A stretch of 64,000 bases of DNA from Alcaligenaceae bacterium (GCA_013416405.1 JACCET010000004.1:186001-250000); one strand, 5' to 3'; positions 19,531 to 32,078 are shown, counted from the stretch's first letter. Translations and numbers: made by a program. Notes: generated by a model not told the origin, from the letters alone.

Positions 19531-20726
19531 GCTGGCGTCTCCTTGAAAAACGCTTTCACTTCGTCAATACGGTTCAGACTGTCGGCTCTTCCAAGACGGA
19601 TGAGTTCTTGTGTGTAGCTGGCCTCGAAGAGCAAATATGAGACCAGGGCACCGCCTGTCGTAGCTCTGGAGGCTGACGATACACCAAGGACGCGAAAAAG
19701 GGTACGCGCAGCGCGCGGAAGTTGTTCCAGGTGCACAGTTGCCAAATCGTCCAGCGAGCGGCTGGGCGTTACGACAAAGGTACGAACCGGCTGCAAAGAA
19801 AGGCCTTGCGCCTGCTCTTCAGACAGCAACTCAAGCAGTTCATTGATGCGTTGTGTGCGCTCCACATCCATGGATACGCTATCCAGGAAAATATTGGATA
19901 AGGCGTGGCCACCGATCTGAGCCAGGGTGGGGTACTTTGGATTGACATCCTTTTCTTCAGGATGCGTATCGTCCTTGTAGCCGGTACCGATCACCACGAT
20001 TTTCTTGGCACCCAGATGTATGGCCGGACTCATAGGTGCCAATTGCCGCATGGAACCATCGCCACACCACTGCGTCTGACCGCGCACCAGTATGGCTTGG
20101 GCGGGAAAAATAAAAGGAATGGCGCTGGAAGCCAGCAAATGGTCAACGCCTATGGTGCCGGGCACGGCTTGCCTGAGCGAGCGCTGCCAGGGCTTAATGA
20201 CGCCATCCGACTGATAAAAGGTCAGGTGCTCGCCCGTGGTGTAGGCCGTGGCCGTAATGGCCAGGGAGTGCAGCATGCCATCGCCCAGGTTGGCTTTCAG
20301 GCGATCAAAATCCAGCGTGTTCGACAACAGTTTGCCCAAGGGCTGGTTATCCAGCAGCGAACGCGGCTGCTGATTGCGCAGGTGAGGCAGCAACCAGCCC
20401 AAAGACATCATGGCAAACCAGCGCAGGCCTGTGCGCAGCAGACGCGCGGCATCGGCATGGTAGATATCTCCGGTATGCAAATTGCCCCATAGATCCTGCA
20501 GACCATCCACGGCACGATGAGGATCGTTGGCGCGACAGGCCAGTGCCGCCGCGTTGATCGCGCCCGCCGACGAACCGCAGATAATATCGAAGGGATTGAC
20601 AAACCCTGGTGAACGGTCGGGGTCAAGGATTTCAAGAATACCTGCCAGAACCCCCACCTGATAGGCAGCACGCGCCCCACCGCCAGTCAGCACCAAGCCT
20701 ACGGGTTCGCGTTGCTTTTCTTCCAT
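19527..20726 (-). CDS. Patatin-like phospholipase
   Basis: 399 residues. The patatin oxyanion segment LTGGGARAAYQVGVL is near residue 12, the nucleophile elbow is GSSAGAINAA near residue 50, and the catalytic aspartate is in the DGS motif of CGDGSMRQLAP near residue 230, so the Ser/Asp dyad is intact. There is no signal peptide, so the product is cytoplasmic or exported without one. Family members hydrolyse phospholipids or lysophospholipids. It overlaps the barstar gene and is the first gene of that pair. Confidence 0.9.
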   Translation of the reverse strand: MEEKQREPVGLVLTGGGARAAYQVGVLAGILEILDPDRSPGFVNPFDIICGSSAGAINAAALACRANDPHRAVDGLQDLWGNLHTGDIYHADAARLLRTGLRWFAMMSLGWLLPHLRNQQPRSLLDNQPLGKLLSNTLDFDRLKANLGDGMLHSLAITATAYTTGEHLTFYQSDGVIKPWQRSLRQAVPGTIGVDHLLASSAIPFIFPAQAILVRGQTQWCGDGSMRQLAPMSPAIHLGAKKIVVIGTGYKDDTHPEEKDVNPKYPTLAQIGGHALSNIFLDSVSMDVERTQRINELLELLSEEQAQGLSLQPVRTFVVTPSRSLDDLATVHLEQLPRAARTLFRVLGVSSASRATTGGALVSYLLFEASYTQELIRLGRADSLNRIDEVKAFFKETPA

Positions 20727-20839
20727 GTTTACCTAGGGTCTGTTAACACTATTCAAGGAGTCGCGAAGGCATAAAAAGTTCGTGAACCTTATTTTATATG
20801 TCTGATCTTGCATTAAGGCTTGTGTGAATATACCGCCTG

Positions 20840-21766
20840 CTACAGATTCTGACCCGGGTAGGGGTAATACTCGTTTTCGTCGAACAAGTACTTCATACGC
20901 ATGTCTAGGTCACCGGTTTGCGTGGCCAACCCAGCGACCTGCGCCCTGCCCGCGGTAAAACGCTGGGCGAACGGCAGCTCAACCTGCGGCTGAACCAACT
21001 GCTCATCGAATACCAGCCAGTCAACCCAACCCAAATCACCTCCGTGGCCCAGCAACAAATGTGCCAGATTCACCGTTTTCCCATCGGCAGGAAACAAGGC
21101 ATCCATGCGATAACGCGCTGGCCAGCGGGACTCCGCACGGCAAGCCTGCGCCTCGGGACCCGCCGACAGCTGAAATAGCGAGGCAACCAGCTTTTGCAGT
21201 CGCGCTCCTTCGAGCGGCTTTTTGTTCTGCTCGCCAAAGGGCCCCAGACTGGCCACGGTGCCGTCTGCCAGCAGCACTGAAGCGTGCACCAGACCGGAAG
21301 CGCCTGTTGCGCCGGTATCCCAATCACACAGCACACGATCAGCCAGCCACGCGGCTACGGTGATATGACAGGGCAAGTCGGCAAACTGGCTGAACCCGAC
21401 CGCGTCAAGCTCACCCAGCAGGCAGCCTGGCTGCACAAACCATCGTGTACTGCCCGGCTCCAACCGCTGGCACATACTCATATCGCGGCCTGGATCCACC
21501 CACAAAACAGCCTGCTCATCGAGACGGGCAGCATGAGGTACGCCATCAAGCGCCATCAGCACACCATGTTCGGCGCAAAGCGCGCGAGCCTTGTGAACAT
21601 CAGCAGCCTTCTTGGGCACCAGCCGCGCGCTGCCTATGTCTTCGTTCCCATCAAATTCATAAAAATTGCCTTCGACAGTATTGCGCAGACGCTGGCAAAA
21701 AGCCTTCCAGGGACTCTGTGCCGTGCGCCGACCAGTCAGAAATGCTCGCCGGGAATTAGACTGCAT
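20840..21766 (-). CDS. FAD-linked oxidase-like protein with Tat-like N-terminus
   Basis: 308 residues from an ATG with an AAGGA site 8 bases ahead. Residues 45-130 resemble the FAD-binding_4 (PCMH) fold: SARLVPKKAADVHKARALC, a conserved position for the PP loop, then VDPGRD and VQPGCLLGELDAVG. The usual GGxS loop and a substrate-domain signature are not obvious, so flavin binding is uncertain. The N-terminus has SRRAFLTG, a twin-arginine match, but no hydrophobic stretch follows. The 113 bases between this gene and the patatin gene hold no gene. Confidence 0.6.
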   Translation of the reverse strand: MQSNSRRAFLTGRRTAQSPWKAFCQRLRNTVEGNFYEFDGNEDIGSARLVPKKAADVHKARALCAEHGVLMALDGVPHAARLDEQAVLWVDPGRDMSMCQRLEPGSTRWFVQPGCLLGELDAVGFSQFADLPCHITVAAWLADRVLCDWDTGATGASGLVHASVLLADGTVASLGPFGEQNKKPLEGARLQKLVASLFQLSAGPEAQACRAESRWPARYRMDALFPADGKTVNLAHLLLGHGGDLGWVDWLVFDEQLVQPQVELPFAQRFTAGRAQVAGLATQTGDLDMRMKYLFDENEYYPYPGQNL

Positions 21767-21849
21767 AGATGCTTCCTTACCGATACGTTCCAAAACACTC
21801 TTGCGACTCAACGATTACAATCTCGCTTTTCGCCTGAGATTCTTGCCTT

Positions 21850-23007
21850 ATGCCCCGCCTAGCCAAGCGTACTGAACAAGTGATGCCATTCTACGCTGTG
21901 GAATTATTCAAACAGGCCAGTGCGCTGAACGCACAAGGCCAGGACATCATCAGCCTGGGTATAGGCGAGCCTGATTTTACGGCCCCTGCCCAAGTTATCG
22001 AGACCATGCACCGGGCCGCCCAGGCCGGCCTGAGCGGCTACACACCACCCGCAGGCATTTCTCCGCTGCGCGCCGCCATCGCCGACTATTACCACCAGCA
22101 GTTCGGTGCAAACGTCGACCCGTCCCGAGTCATGGTCACATCGGGAGCCTCGGGCGCCCTGCTGCTGGCCAGCATGGCACTGATCAATCCAGGCGATGAA
22201 ATCCTGATGCCCGACCCTTCTTACCCGGCCAATCAGAATTTCATCACCGGCGCCGGTGGCATACCGCGCCTTATTCCATGTTCGGCCGATCAGCGATTCC
22301 AGCTCAGCGCCGAAACCGTAAGTAGGCACTGGGGGCCGGCCACACGGGGTGTATTGATTGCGTCGCCCAGCAATCCCACCGGCACCAGTATCGCTCGTGA
22401 AGATCTTAAAGCCCTGATAGCCGAAGTAAAGCGGCGCGACGGTTTTGTGATCATGGACGAGATTTACCTGGGGCTCTATTACGATGGGAAACCGCAAAGC
22501 GCGCTGACGCTGGACGATAACATCGTCATCATCAACAGCTTTTCCAAGTATTTTCACATGACAGGCTGGCGTCTGGGGTGGCTGATTGTTCCACCTCATA
22601 TGGTGGCAGCCATTGAAAAACTGGCGGCGAGCCTGGCCATTTGCGCGCCGTCGCTGGCACAGCACGCCGCCCTGACCTGCTTTGACCCCGAGGTCATGCA
22701 AATCTACGAGAAGCGGCGCCAGTCGTTCAAGCAAAGGCGCGACTACCTGCTGCCTGAGTTCGAGCGCCTGCGCCTGCATGTGCCGGTGGCACCGGATGGC
22801 GCGTTTTATATTTATGCCGATATTCGCGAACATAGCCAGGACAGTGATGATTTTTCTCATCGTCTGCTATACGAGGCAGGCGTTGCCGCTGTGCCAGGCC
22901 GGGATTTCGGGCCGGCACACGCGGCTTACTCGATGCGGTTTTCGTATGCCACGGGCCTGGACAGACTGCAGGAAGCGGTGGCAAGGATAGAACGCTTCCT
23001 GGGCTAA
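21850..23007 (+). CDS. PLP-dependent class I/II aminotransferase
   Basis: 385 residues of fold type I. The PLP lysine is in NSFSKYFHMTGWRLGW near residue 240; other signatures are SLGIGEPDF, SGYTPPAG, ASPSNPTGT with the cofactor-binding asparagine, and the C-terminal arginine in MRFSYATG that binds the substrate carboxylate. It belongs to the aspartate/alanine/aromatic aminotransferase group; the donor and acceptor are not determinable. No ribosome site is clear. Its end overlaps the convergent transglycosylase gene by 4 bases. Confidence 0.9.
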   Translation: MPRLAKRTEQVMPFYAVELFKQASALNAQGQDIISLGIGEPDFTAPAQVIETMHRAAQAGLSGYTPPAGISPLRAAIADYYHQQFGANVDPSRVMVTSGASGALLLASMALINPGDEILMPDPSYPANQNFITGAGGIPRLIPCSADQRFQLSAETVSRHWGPATRGVLIASPSNPTGTSIAREDLKALIAEVKRRDGFVIMDEIYLGLYYDGKPQSALTLDDNIVIINSFSKYFHMTGWRLGWLIVPPHMVAAIEKLAASLAICAPSLAQHAALTCFDPEVMQIYEKRRQSFKQRRDYLLPEFERLRLHVPVAPDGAFYIYADIREHSQDSDDFSHRLLYEAGVAAVPGRDFGPAHAAYSMRFSYATGLDRLQEAVARIERFLG

Positions 23008-23876
23008 CGCCCGATGGGAATACCCGACGCCAGCGCAATGCGCCGGCGCTCGGCAAGCACCTTGGCGCCGTAGCCGCCATCGCTAGGCCCGGTGGCCCCA
23101 ACATAACAGGCCAGCCCGCCCTCGATGGAGCGCCTGCGCTTGATGCAATCGTACAGAATCTGTGTTCCAACCCGAATATTGGCAATCGGGTTCAAGGCCG
23201 CGATCGGGCCATCGCTGAAAACCTCGAACTTGTCTTTGTGCACCTTGGTCATCACCTGCATCAGACCCTGCGCACCTACATGGCTTTCAGCATAAGGGTT
23301 GTAGCGTGACTCGATAGAGATCACCGCCAGCACCAATTGTGGATCCAGATTTTTCTCACGTGCCACAACAAACACCGTATTAACCAGCGCCCCCGCCACA
23401 CTATGGGCTATCCGGTACTTGCGCGCCAGATAGCTGCGCAAAGCCTGGGCCTGAGCAGCCGTGATGCCTTCGACATGGCGTCCTGCAACAGAGGCCTGCA
23501 AAGCCCGGCTAAAACTCAGCTGCGGCGCCTCGGGCGACCGCGTCTCTGATTCGGCACGCTTTTCGGCCTTGGCATCTTCGGGCGGCAAGGCTCCTGCATC
23601 GGGGTCGACCGTAGAAGCCGGCGAGCCACGGTCATCCACGCCATACGAGGCATACCAAATCTGATTCAGATCCTGCGCGGGACGCAAGGCAATCAATAGA
23701 GCCTCGTGCACCTGTTGCGCCTGCTGGCGCAGCGATGGCACAGTGGCCCCGAGCACTATGGTGATCAGCACCGCTATGCCCAGATAGATCGCGCACACAT
23801 AGATGAACTCACTGACCTGGCGCGACAAACCCAGGGCAGAACGTCCAGCCATGCTATCGGAAGAAATGACCGGCAT
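23004..23876 (-). CDS. Membrane-anchored lytic transglycosylase (SLT domain)
   Basis: 290 residues. A single membrane segment lies near residues 23-44, with a short cytoplasmic N-terminus. A linker rich in Ala, Glu and Pro follows, then an SLT domain from about residue 165. The catalytic glutamate is in ISIESRYNPYAES, followed by GAQGLMQVM and NIRVGTQIL. It should cleave peptidoglycan to 1,6-anhydromuropeptides in the periplasm. The ATG at 23876 has an AAGGGG site, unlike the start 18 bases upstream. Confidence 0.9.
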   Translation of the reverse strand: MPVISSDSMAGRSALGLSRQVSEFIYVCAIYLGIAVLITIVLGATVPSLRQQAQQVHEALLIALRPAQDLNQIWYASYGVDDRGSPASTVDPDAGALPPEDAKAEKRAESETRSPEAPQLSFSRALQASVAGRHVEGITAAQAQALRSYLARKYRIAHSVAGALVNTVFVVAREKNLDPQLVLAVISIESRYNPYAESHVGAQGLMQVMTKVHKDKFEVFSDGPIAALNPIANIRVGTQILYDCIKRRRSIEGGLACYVGATGPSDGGYGAKVLAERRRIALASGIPIGR

Positions 23877-23957
23877 AGTGCCCCTTCCATACAAAATGAA
23901 GAAAGTCGATGTTAACCTTCTATTCCTGCCCGAATGTAACCCAACTGGCCTATCGCT

Positions 23958-25502
23958 GTGAAATATCGTGATCTAAGAGACTTTATCGCCCAACTCGAAC
24001 AAGCAGGCGAACTCAAACGCCTGAAGGTTCCCGTTTCGACCGACCTTGAAATGACCGAGATCAGCGACCGCGTCCTTCGCGCGGGCGGGCCTGCCCTGCT
24101 GTTCGAGCAAGCCAGCCACAATGGCTCGCCATCGAGCATGCCAGTGCTGACCAATCTGTTCGGCACGCCCAAGCGGGTAGCCTGGGGCATGGGCGCCGAA
24201 GACGTCAGTGCCCTGCGTGAAACCGGCGAATTGCTGGCGTCGCTGCGCGAACCCGAACCTCCGCGTGGCCTACGCAGTGCGCTGGCCACCGTATCCATGC
24301 TCAAGAATGCCTTATGGGACATGAGCCCCAAGACCGTCAAGAACGCACCCTGCCAGGAAATCGTGCTGGAAGGCGATGACGTCGATCTGAATCAGATTCC
24401 TTTGCAGCGCTGCTGGCCGGGCGACGTGGCGCCATTGCTGACCTGGGGCCTGGTTGTTACGCGCGGACCCAATGCCAAACGGCAAAACCTGGGCATTTAC
24501 CGCCAGCAACTAATAGGACGCAATAAGCTGATCATGCGCTGGCTGTCGCATCGCGGCGGTGCGCTGGACTTTCGCGATCATGCACTGGCTCATCCGGGCA
24601 CGCCGTTTCCCGTTGCTGTCGCGCTGGGCGCCGACCCGGCAACCATACTGGGGGCGGTCACGCCGGTACCCGACAGCCTGTCTGAATACCAGTTTGCGGG
24701 CCTGCTGCGCGGATCCAGAACGGAAGTCACCCAGGCCATAGGCAGCACGCTGTCTGTACCCGCCTATGCCGAAATCGTACTCGAAGGGCATTTGCTGCCC
24801 TCTTCCGACCCACGGGCCATACAGCCGGTACCACCGGAAGGCGTAGCCGGCCCGGCCGATAGCAGCTATGAAATGGCACTGGAAGGCCCTTATGGCGACC
24901 ACACGGGCTATTACAACGAACAAGACTGGTTTCCCGTTTTTACGGTCGAGCGCATCACCATGCGTCGCAACCCCATTTACCACAGCACCTATACCGGCAA
25001 ACCCCCCGACGAACCCGCCGTACTGGGCGTAGCGTTGAACGAGGTCTTCATCCCCCTACTGAAGCGCCAGCTGCCCGAAATCATTGACTTCTACCTGCCA
25101 CCCGAGGGCTGCAGCTATCGCATGGCTGTGGTTTCCATGCGCAAGCAGTACGCCGGCCATGCCAAGCGCGTCATGTTCGGCATCTGGAGCATCTTGCGGC
25201 AATTCATGTATACCAAGTTCATCGTAGTTGTTGACGACGATATCGATGTACGCGACTGGAAAGAAGTCATCTGGGCCATGACGACCCGCATGGATCCCGT
25301 ACGCGACACCGTACTGGTGGAAAACACGCCTATCGACTACCTGGACTTTGCCTCGCCCGTGTCAGGTCTGGGTGGAAAAATGGGGCTGGACGCCACCAAC
25401 AAGTGGCCAGGCGAAACCTCGCGCGAATGGGGCACACCCATCATTATGGACAAGCAGGTGTCAACGCGAGTAGACGCTTTATGGAAGGATCTGGGCCTGT
25501 AG
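23958..25502 (+). CDS. ubiD: 4-hydroxy-3-polyprenylbenzoate decarboxylase
   Basis: 514 residues with a GTG start followed directly by [13 protein letters not shown], the normal UbiD N-terminus. Motifs of the prenylated-FMN decarboxylase include [17 protein letters not shown] and, later, the E(x)nR-type segment [14 protein letters not shown]. It decarboxylates the ubiquinone precursor and needs prFMN made by UbiX. It stands alone; no ubiX or other ubi gene is next to it. It is divergent from the transglycosylase gene. Confidence 0.95.
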   Translation: MKYRDLRDFIAQLEQAGELKRLKVPVSTDLEMTEISDRVLRAGGPALLFEQASHNGSPSSMPVLTNLFGTPKRVAWGMGAEDVSALRETGELLASLREPEPPRGLRSALATVSMLKNALWDMSPKTVKNAPCQEIVLEGDDVDLNQIPLQRCWPGDVAPLLTWGLVVTRGPNAKRQNLGIYRQQLIGRNKLIMRWLSHRGGALDFRDHALAHPGTPFPVAVALGADPATILGAVTPVPDSLSEYQFAGLLRGSRTEVTQAIGSTLSVPAYAEIVLEGHLLPSSDPRAIQPVPPEGVAGPADSSYEMALEGPYGDHTGYYNEQDWFPVFTVERITMRRNPIYHSTYTGKPPDEPAVLGVALNEVFIPLLKRQLPEIIDFYLPPEGCSYRMAVVSMRKQYAGHAKRVMFGIWSILRQFMYTKFIVVVDDDIDVRDWKEVIWAMTTRMDPVRDTVLVENTPIDYLDFASPVSGLGGKMGLDATNKWPGETSREWGTPIIMDKQVSTRVDALWKDLGL

Positions 25503-25523
25503 CAAAGTGCTATTGCAGCAGCA

Positions 25524-25868
25524 TTAATCTTGCTTGCGATTCATGCTGCGTGCCACTTGCCAGCTTAGCAGCAGGCCGGCCCCTATACGCCACCAACGGC
25601 GGCGCTTGCCCACGCCCGACAAGAGCGCCGATGCGCTGGATGCCAGCAACGGATACCGGCGTGTCAGGGTAAATAACTGGAACAACCAGTCGGAGGCAGA
25701 TTTGGATGCGGCGCGCGGAAAGGCGCTGCGTAACACGGCACCCGGAGTGAGCGCATTGCCCAGGTCGCGTACCCCACGCAGCATGGCCTGTCGTTCAAGC
25801 GCGGCACGAGTCCTGACCAACTCAATCTGCAAGGCCCGCTCTTTTGCTGTCAAAGCCTGTTGCTTCAT
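25524..25868 (-). CDS. YqjK-like small membrane-associated protein
   Basis: 114 residues. The N-terminal third is a charged helix (ALTAKERALQIELVRTRAALERQ), and a weak hydrophobic segment lies near the C-terminus (GAGLLLSWQVA). It resembles YqjK mainly in size, layout and position after yqjD/yqjE-like genes; the function is unknown. Its ATG overlaps the upstream gene's stop as ATGA. It converges with ubiD across 21 bases. Confidence 0.7.
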   Translation of the reverse strand: MKQQALTAKERALQIELVRTRAALERQAMLRGVRDLGNALTPGAVLRSAFPRAASKSASDWLFQLFTLTRRYPLLASSASALLSGVGKRRRWWRIGAGLLLSWQVARSMNRKQD

Positions 25869-26281
25869 GGCCGATCCCTGCCTATGTCAGACCTTGTCAG
25901 GACACTGTCTGGTTCACGTAAACGCTCGGCCAGAGCCAGGTCGCGGCGCAGCTCGTCTATGGTGCCCGAGAAAGGCATGGGCGAGAACAAGAGCTTGCTT
26001 CGCACACACCAGAACAGGCCACCACCCACCACGGCATAGAAAAGCGCCAATAGGCTTAAAGCCAGATAGCGATGCTCGGTAGGCCAAAAGAACAAAGCCA
26101 CCGTCAGGGAAAATACAAGCACGGCCAGAGTGAGGAACAGCAACGCCCCGAACGCCATGCCAAGCATGGAGATCAACTGCGACTTCTGTTCCGATGCCTC
26201 GAGTGAGAAAAGCTCGAGGCGGGTGCGCACGATGGAAAGCAACGTGCATGCCAGGTCACCTACCGATTGCCTTAGCGCCAT
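25865..26281 (-). CDS. YqjE-family (phage-holin-like) membrane protein
   Basis: 138 residues with two clear membrane segments (about 42-65 and 73-95), a cytoplasmic amphipathic N-terminus (TLLSIVRTRLELFSLEASEQ) and a charged C-terminal tail. This is the pattern of the YqjE/holin-superfamily III family, inner-membrane proteins of unknown role, often next to YqjD. A GGGAG site precedes the ATG. It probably forms one operon with its neighbours. Confidence 0.8.
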   Translation of the reverse strand: MALRQSVGDLACTLLSIVRTRLELFSLEASEQKSQLISMLGMAFGALLFLTLAVLVFSLTVALFFWPTEHRYLALSLLALFYAVVGGGLFWCVRSKLLFSPMPFSGTIDELRRDLALAERLREPDSVLTRSDIGRDRP

Positions 26282-26319
26282 AGTTCTCCCTTGACGGTGA
26301 TTAAGTGGTTAAGACTGGA

Positions 26320-26640
26320 TCAGCGACGGCCAATCAGGGCGCCAATCAGCACGCCCGCCAAACCTGCCATGCCTATGGCCTGCCATGGATTGTCGTGTAC
26401 ATAATCATCGGTGACCCGTGCCGCCTTGCGTCCACGTTCCAGCAAGGCGTCTTGCGTATCGTACAAGGCTTCGCGGGTACGCCGCAGGGAGAGCATGGCA
26501 CTTTCGCGTAATTCAGCCGCTTTTTCGCCCGTGGCGCCAGCCGCTTCGCGCAAAAGCTTTTCGGCATCGTCGAGGCTGTCCTTGACGCTTTCAATGAATT
26601 CTTCTTCACTGGTTTGTACACTTTTCTTCGTTGCCATCAT
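26320..26640 (-). CDS. YqjD/ElaB-type (DUF883) membrane-anchored protein
   Basis: 106 residues. A long acidic amphipathic helix (about 8-80) leads to DNPWQAIGMAGLAGVLIGALIGRR, the family's C-terminal glycine-rich membrane anchor and basic end. In E. coli, YqjD, ElaB and YgaM bind ribosomes and tether them to the inner membrane in stationary phase. An AGGAG site lies 5-8 bases before tandem ATG codons. It is first in the yqjD-yqjE-yqjK-like set. Confidence 0.88.
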   Translation of the reverse strand: MMATKKSVQTSEEEFIESVKDSLDDAEKLLREAAGATGEKAAELRESAMLSLRRTREALYDTQDALLERGRKAARVTDDYVHDNPWQAIGMAGLAGVLIGALIGRR

Positions 26641-26699
26641 TCAGCTCCTTCATGAGTTTAAGAAAAGAAACCTCTAGCATGCCTAGAGCATACTACTTG

Positions 26700-27446
26700 C
26701 TATTGAATCTTGGTGACCTCGACCACGGAGGCCACTCCGCTTTGCGTACTTTCCTGACGCATGACCATATTCAGATCGGGGCAGAACCAGTCGGTGACCG
26801 ACGATGTCATGGCCGGAATGGGTAGCACCAGGCCACTGAACGACGCCTGCGTGGCCTCGGTGTGACGGGTATAACGGATAGGCCAGCACGACTGGTCGCC
26901 CGCCGCTGTTTTTATGGTTTGGCGCTCGCCCACTGTTTTCACACCCGTCTGCACAACAATGGGCTGAGTCTGCACCTGCTTTTTGTCGAGATTGATCTGG
27001 AAGCGCAGTTCGGGGAACGTCTGGCCGCTGCGCGTAACGGGCTCGCCGTATGAAAACAAACCGATCATGCGCAAATCGAATCTGCCCTCGGTCGGCTCGC
27101 TTTTACCGCCGGCACCCGGGCGCTCGAATGACGCCTTGCCGTTCCGGATCTTCATTCGATAATCGAGCGTGGATTTGCCCGGCGGCAAGCCGGCTAGCCC
27201 GTAGGTGGCCGTACCCTGCACCCGGGCGTCGCAGTTGTGGGCACCCTGCTGACTGACTTCGGAGAAAGACAGGTCAGCACCCAGCTGCAACCCTCCGGAA
27301 CCGCTCAGCTGGACTTGGCCTCCGTCGTGCATGAAGGGCGCCTGACACAGCCCGGCGCTGGCTGGTCCCGCCAGCAGGCCGGTCAGTAAAGCCATCAGGC
27401 CCGAACACCAGAACATTCGCATACTCGTCGCCCGTCTAATCATCAA
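26700..27446 (-). CDS. Secreted protein of unknown function (DUF3108-like)
   Basis: 248 residues. A signal peptide with a hydrophobic core (residues 11-26) ends near AGPASA. The mature part is rich in beta strand, with YRMKIRNG, GLFSYGEP and a late SCWPIRYTRHTEA segment. The layout resembles periplasmic DUF3108 proteins, but the match is weak. An in-frame ATG at 27422 also keeps the signal peptide and is equally plausible. Three cysteines in the mature chain may form disulfides. No functional call. Confidence 0.65.
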   Translation of the reverse strand: MMIRRATSMRMFWCSGLMALLTGLLAGPASAGLCQAPFMHDGGQVQLSGSGGLQLGADLSFSEVSQQGAHNCDARVQGTATYGLAGLPPGKSTLDYRMKIRNGKASFERPGAGGKSEPTEGRFDLRMIGLFSYGEPVTRSGQTFPELRFQINLDKKQVQTQPIVVQTGVKTVGERQTIKTAAGDQSCWPIRYTRHTEATQASFSGLVLPIPAMTSSVTDWFCPDLNMVMRQESTQSGVASVVEVTKIQ

Positions 27447-27542
27447 GCTTTCATACTACCTGATTTACCAAGCTCACTTTTCTCATTTCACGAGCAAACG
27501 TTAGCAAATCTGACGCCCATAGATGTTTTGTGAAGCGATCCG

Positions 27543-28181
27543 TCAGACATCTTTCTGGCGCGTGCCAAAAATTCGGTCGCCCGCATCGCCCAGGCCTGGA
27601 ATGATGTAGCCGTCTTCGTTCAGGTGGCTGTCTATGGATGCCGTGTAGATATGCACGTCGGGATGACGGCTTTCGACGGCCTTGATGCCCTCAGGCGCAG
27701 CCACAAGAACCAGCGCCCGAATATCGCGGCAACCCGCCTTCTTGAGCAGATCTATCGTGGCCACCATGGAACCGCCGGTCGCCAGCATGGGATCAACAAT
27801 AAGGGCCAGACGCTGGTCCAGCTGCCCCACCAACCGCTCCAGATAGGTTTGCGCTTCCAGTGTTTCCTCGTTGCGGGCAATGCCCACCGCACTAACCTTG
27901 GCGCCTGGAATCAGGCTAAGCACACCATCAAGCATGCCTATGCCGGCACGCAATATGGGCACGACCGTCACTTTCTTGCCGGCCAGCTTTTCCACATGCA
28001 AAGACCCAGACCACGCCTCAATCAGCGAAGGCTCCAGCGGCAAGCCTTTGGTTGCCTCGTAGGTCAGCAGCGCGGCAATTTCCTGCGACATCTCGCGAAA
28101 ATTCTTGGTGCTGAGGTCTGCCCTGCGCATCAAGCCCAGTTTGTGGCGTATGAGAGGGTGACGAATTTCATGTATAGGCAT
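27543..28181 (-). CDS. upp: Uracil phosphoribosyltransferase
   Basis: 212 residues. It makes UMP from uracil and PRPP in pyrimidine salvage. The PRPP loop is [23 protein letters not shown] and the C-terminal uracil-binding [13 protein letters not shown] are also present. The start at [10 protein letters not shown] gives the family's usual N-terminus; the frame extends 20 codons further upstream but overlaps the PBP4 gene. It follows the PBP4-type gene by about 40 bases and may share its transcript. Confidence 0.94.
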   Translation of the reverse strand: MPIHEIRHPLIRHKLGLMRRADLSTKNFREMSQEIAALLTYEATKGLPLEPSLIEAWSGSLHVEKLAGKKVTVVPILRAGIGMLDGVLSLIPGAKVSAVGIARNEETLEAQTYLERLVGQLDQRLALIVDPMLATGGSMVATIDLLKKAGCRDIRALVLVAAPEGIKAVESRHPDVHIYTASIDSHLNEDGYIIPGLGDAGDRIFGTRQKDV

Positions 28182-28222
28182 GGTACTTCCTTGTTTCCTG
28201 TGCTTTCTGAGTGAGGCTTGCG

Positions 28223-29683
28223 TTAGCGCGCAGCCAGCCAATTGACCAGCGCGTCGTCAAAACTGCGTATGGCGGCCGAACGCTCGCCATTTGCGATACT
28301 GACGAGAATATAGCGCTTTCCACTGGCACCCAGCACATAACCGGCCAATGCTCGCGAATCGCGCAAGGTGCCTGTTTTAAGATGCGCCATGCCTTGTGCA
28401 TCGCCATTACGTAGACGACGTTTGACGGTGCCATCGACGCCTGAGATCGCCAGAGATGACACAAACTCAGGCATGAGCGGCGATCGCCAGGCGGTATCCA
28501 GCATATCGGCCAGCCCCAGCGCGGTAATGCGCCCCGTACGCGACAGGCCTGAACCATTATCCAGCACCCAGCCCCGTGTATCCACTTGTTGTTCCTGCAG
28601 CACGGTCAGCACCGCGCGGCCACCGGTGCCAGTCGTGGCACCGGGCCCAAACTTTTCCGCACCCAATGTCAGCAGCAATGTACGAGCCATGACATTATTG
28701 CTTTGCTTGTTGATCTGCCGGATGGTGTCGCCCAGGCTGTCGGAGTCGTGCCAGACTACCGGAGTGGCGCCCGACGGGACTTTTCCGGACGACACACCCT
28801 TGGCCAGCGTGCCGCCCAATTCCCGCCACAGCATCTGGAACAAGGCTGAAAAATATTCCGGTTGTGATTGGGCCAGGCGATAAACGCTGAACTCCCCACA
28901 GGACCCCACCGCCGTTCCGCTGACCTGTACGACGATTTCCTTGCCTGTTTGAACCATGTGCGTCGCGACGGAAGGCGAGCCAGGGCAGACGGCATTGCTC
29001 CATTTGACTTCGCCATCGATACGCACCCCGTGGACCGGAGGATCGACAATGGGCACCCATCGCTTGGCCTGCTGATCCGGATGAAAGACCAGACGCACGG
29101 CACCCAGGCCCACCATCATGGCATCCGGACTGGCGTTGTACGGGCGATCGGCGGCGCCATCGAATTCACCGGGGTCAGAGGCTACTGCCCCAAAAATAGA
29201 TCGGTCGACAATGACCTCACCTAAATTCTTGATGCCGCGCAAGCGCAATTGACGCAACAAACCCCAGAGCTCCTCGACCGTCATGAAGGGGTCTCCGCCC
29301 GCTTTCAAGTACAGCGGCCCGGCCAGCGTGCCGGCGTCGTCAACCTGCCCCCCGCCACGCGCATAGAACGTGGTGCGCCACCGGTAATCCGGCCCCAGCC
29401 CCGACAGCGCACTCCAGGTGGTGATCATTTTCATGACCGATGCCGGATTGCGTGGCTCGGTCGCATTGACGGACATCAGCACCGGGCCGCCAACCTCTTG
29501 TACGTGCAGGGACAGTGCATTGACAGGCACCCGCGAGGCGCGCAATGCCTGATCCAGTTCGGCAGGCAAAGCCTGCGCCTGTGCCAGACCGCCCAGCAAG
29601 GCGGCCAGCAAGCCGACCACAATCCGGCCTGTAAGCCGCATTCCGCCGCAACCAGCTCCCGGTCGAAATTGCCGCAACATCAT
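28223..29683 (-). CDS. dacB: D-alanyl-D-alanine carboxypeptidase/endopeptidase, PBP4 type
   Basis: 486 residues. All three serine-acyl-enzyme motifs are present: SVMK at 82-85, SNN in [11 protein letters not shown], and KTG in [15 protein letters not shown]. The large insertion between the first two motifs is typical of PBP4 (class C). A signal peptide lies at about 15-37. The enzyme cleaves the terminal D-Ala and cross-links of peptidoglycan in the periplasm. I chose the ATG at 29683 because GAGGA lies 7 bases ahead; the open frame continues 32 codons upstream without a ribosome site. Confidence 0.92.
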   Translation of the reverse strand: MMLRQFRPGAGCGGMRLTGRIVVGLLAALLGGLAQAQALPAELDQALRASRVPVNALSLHVQEVGGPVLMSVNATEPRNPASVMKMITTWSALSGLGPDYRWRTTFYARGGGQVDDAGTLAGPLYLKAGGDPFMTVEELWGLLRQLRLRGIKNLGEVIVDRSIFGAVASDPGEFDGAADRPYNASPDAMMVGLGAVRLVFHPDQQAKRWVPIVDPPVHGVRIDGEVKWSNAVCPGSPSVATHMVQTGKEIVVQVSGTAVGSCGEFSVYRLAQSQPEYFSALFQMLWRELGGTLAKGVSSGKVPSGATPVVWHDSDSLGDTIRQINKQSNNVMARTLLLTLGAEKFGPGATTGTGGRAVLTVLQEQQVDTRGWVLDNGSGLSRTGRITALGLADMLDTAWRSPLMPEFVSSLAISGVDGTVKRRLRNGDAQGMAHLKTGTLRDSRALAGYVLGASGKRYILVSIANGERSAAIRSFDDALVNWLAAR

Positions 29684-29898
29684 GAGCAGATCCTCAGGAA
29701 CAAAAAACGTCAGCATAACCAAACTGTGCCCGGCCAGGGGTCGCGGCAACACATTTTTTACGATACGGAAGGCGGCCATCCGAAGCGCCGCTCATCGAGG
29801 CGCCAAGCAGGGATACGCCGCAACAGCTTAAAATACCGCACAAGATGTCCCCAGGCGCCGCCTGGACAGTAGCAAGCCGCCCTTCAAAGATCCATTAC

Positions 29899-32078
<2,180 letters not shown>

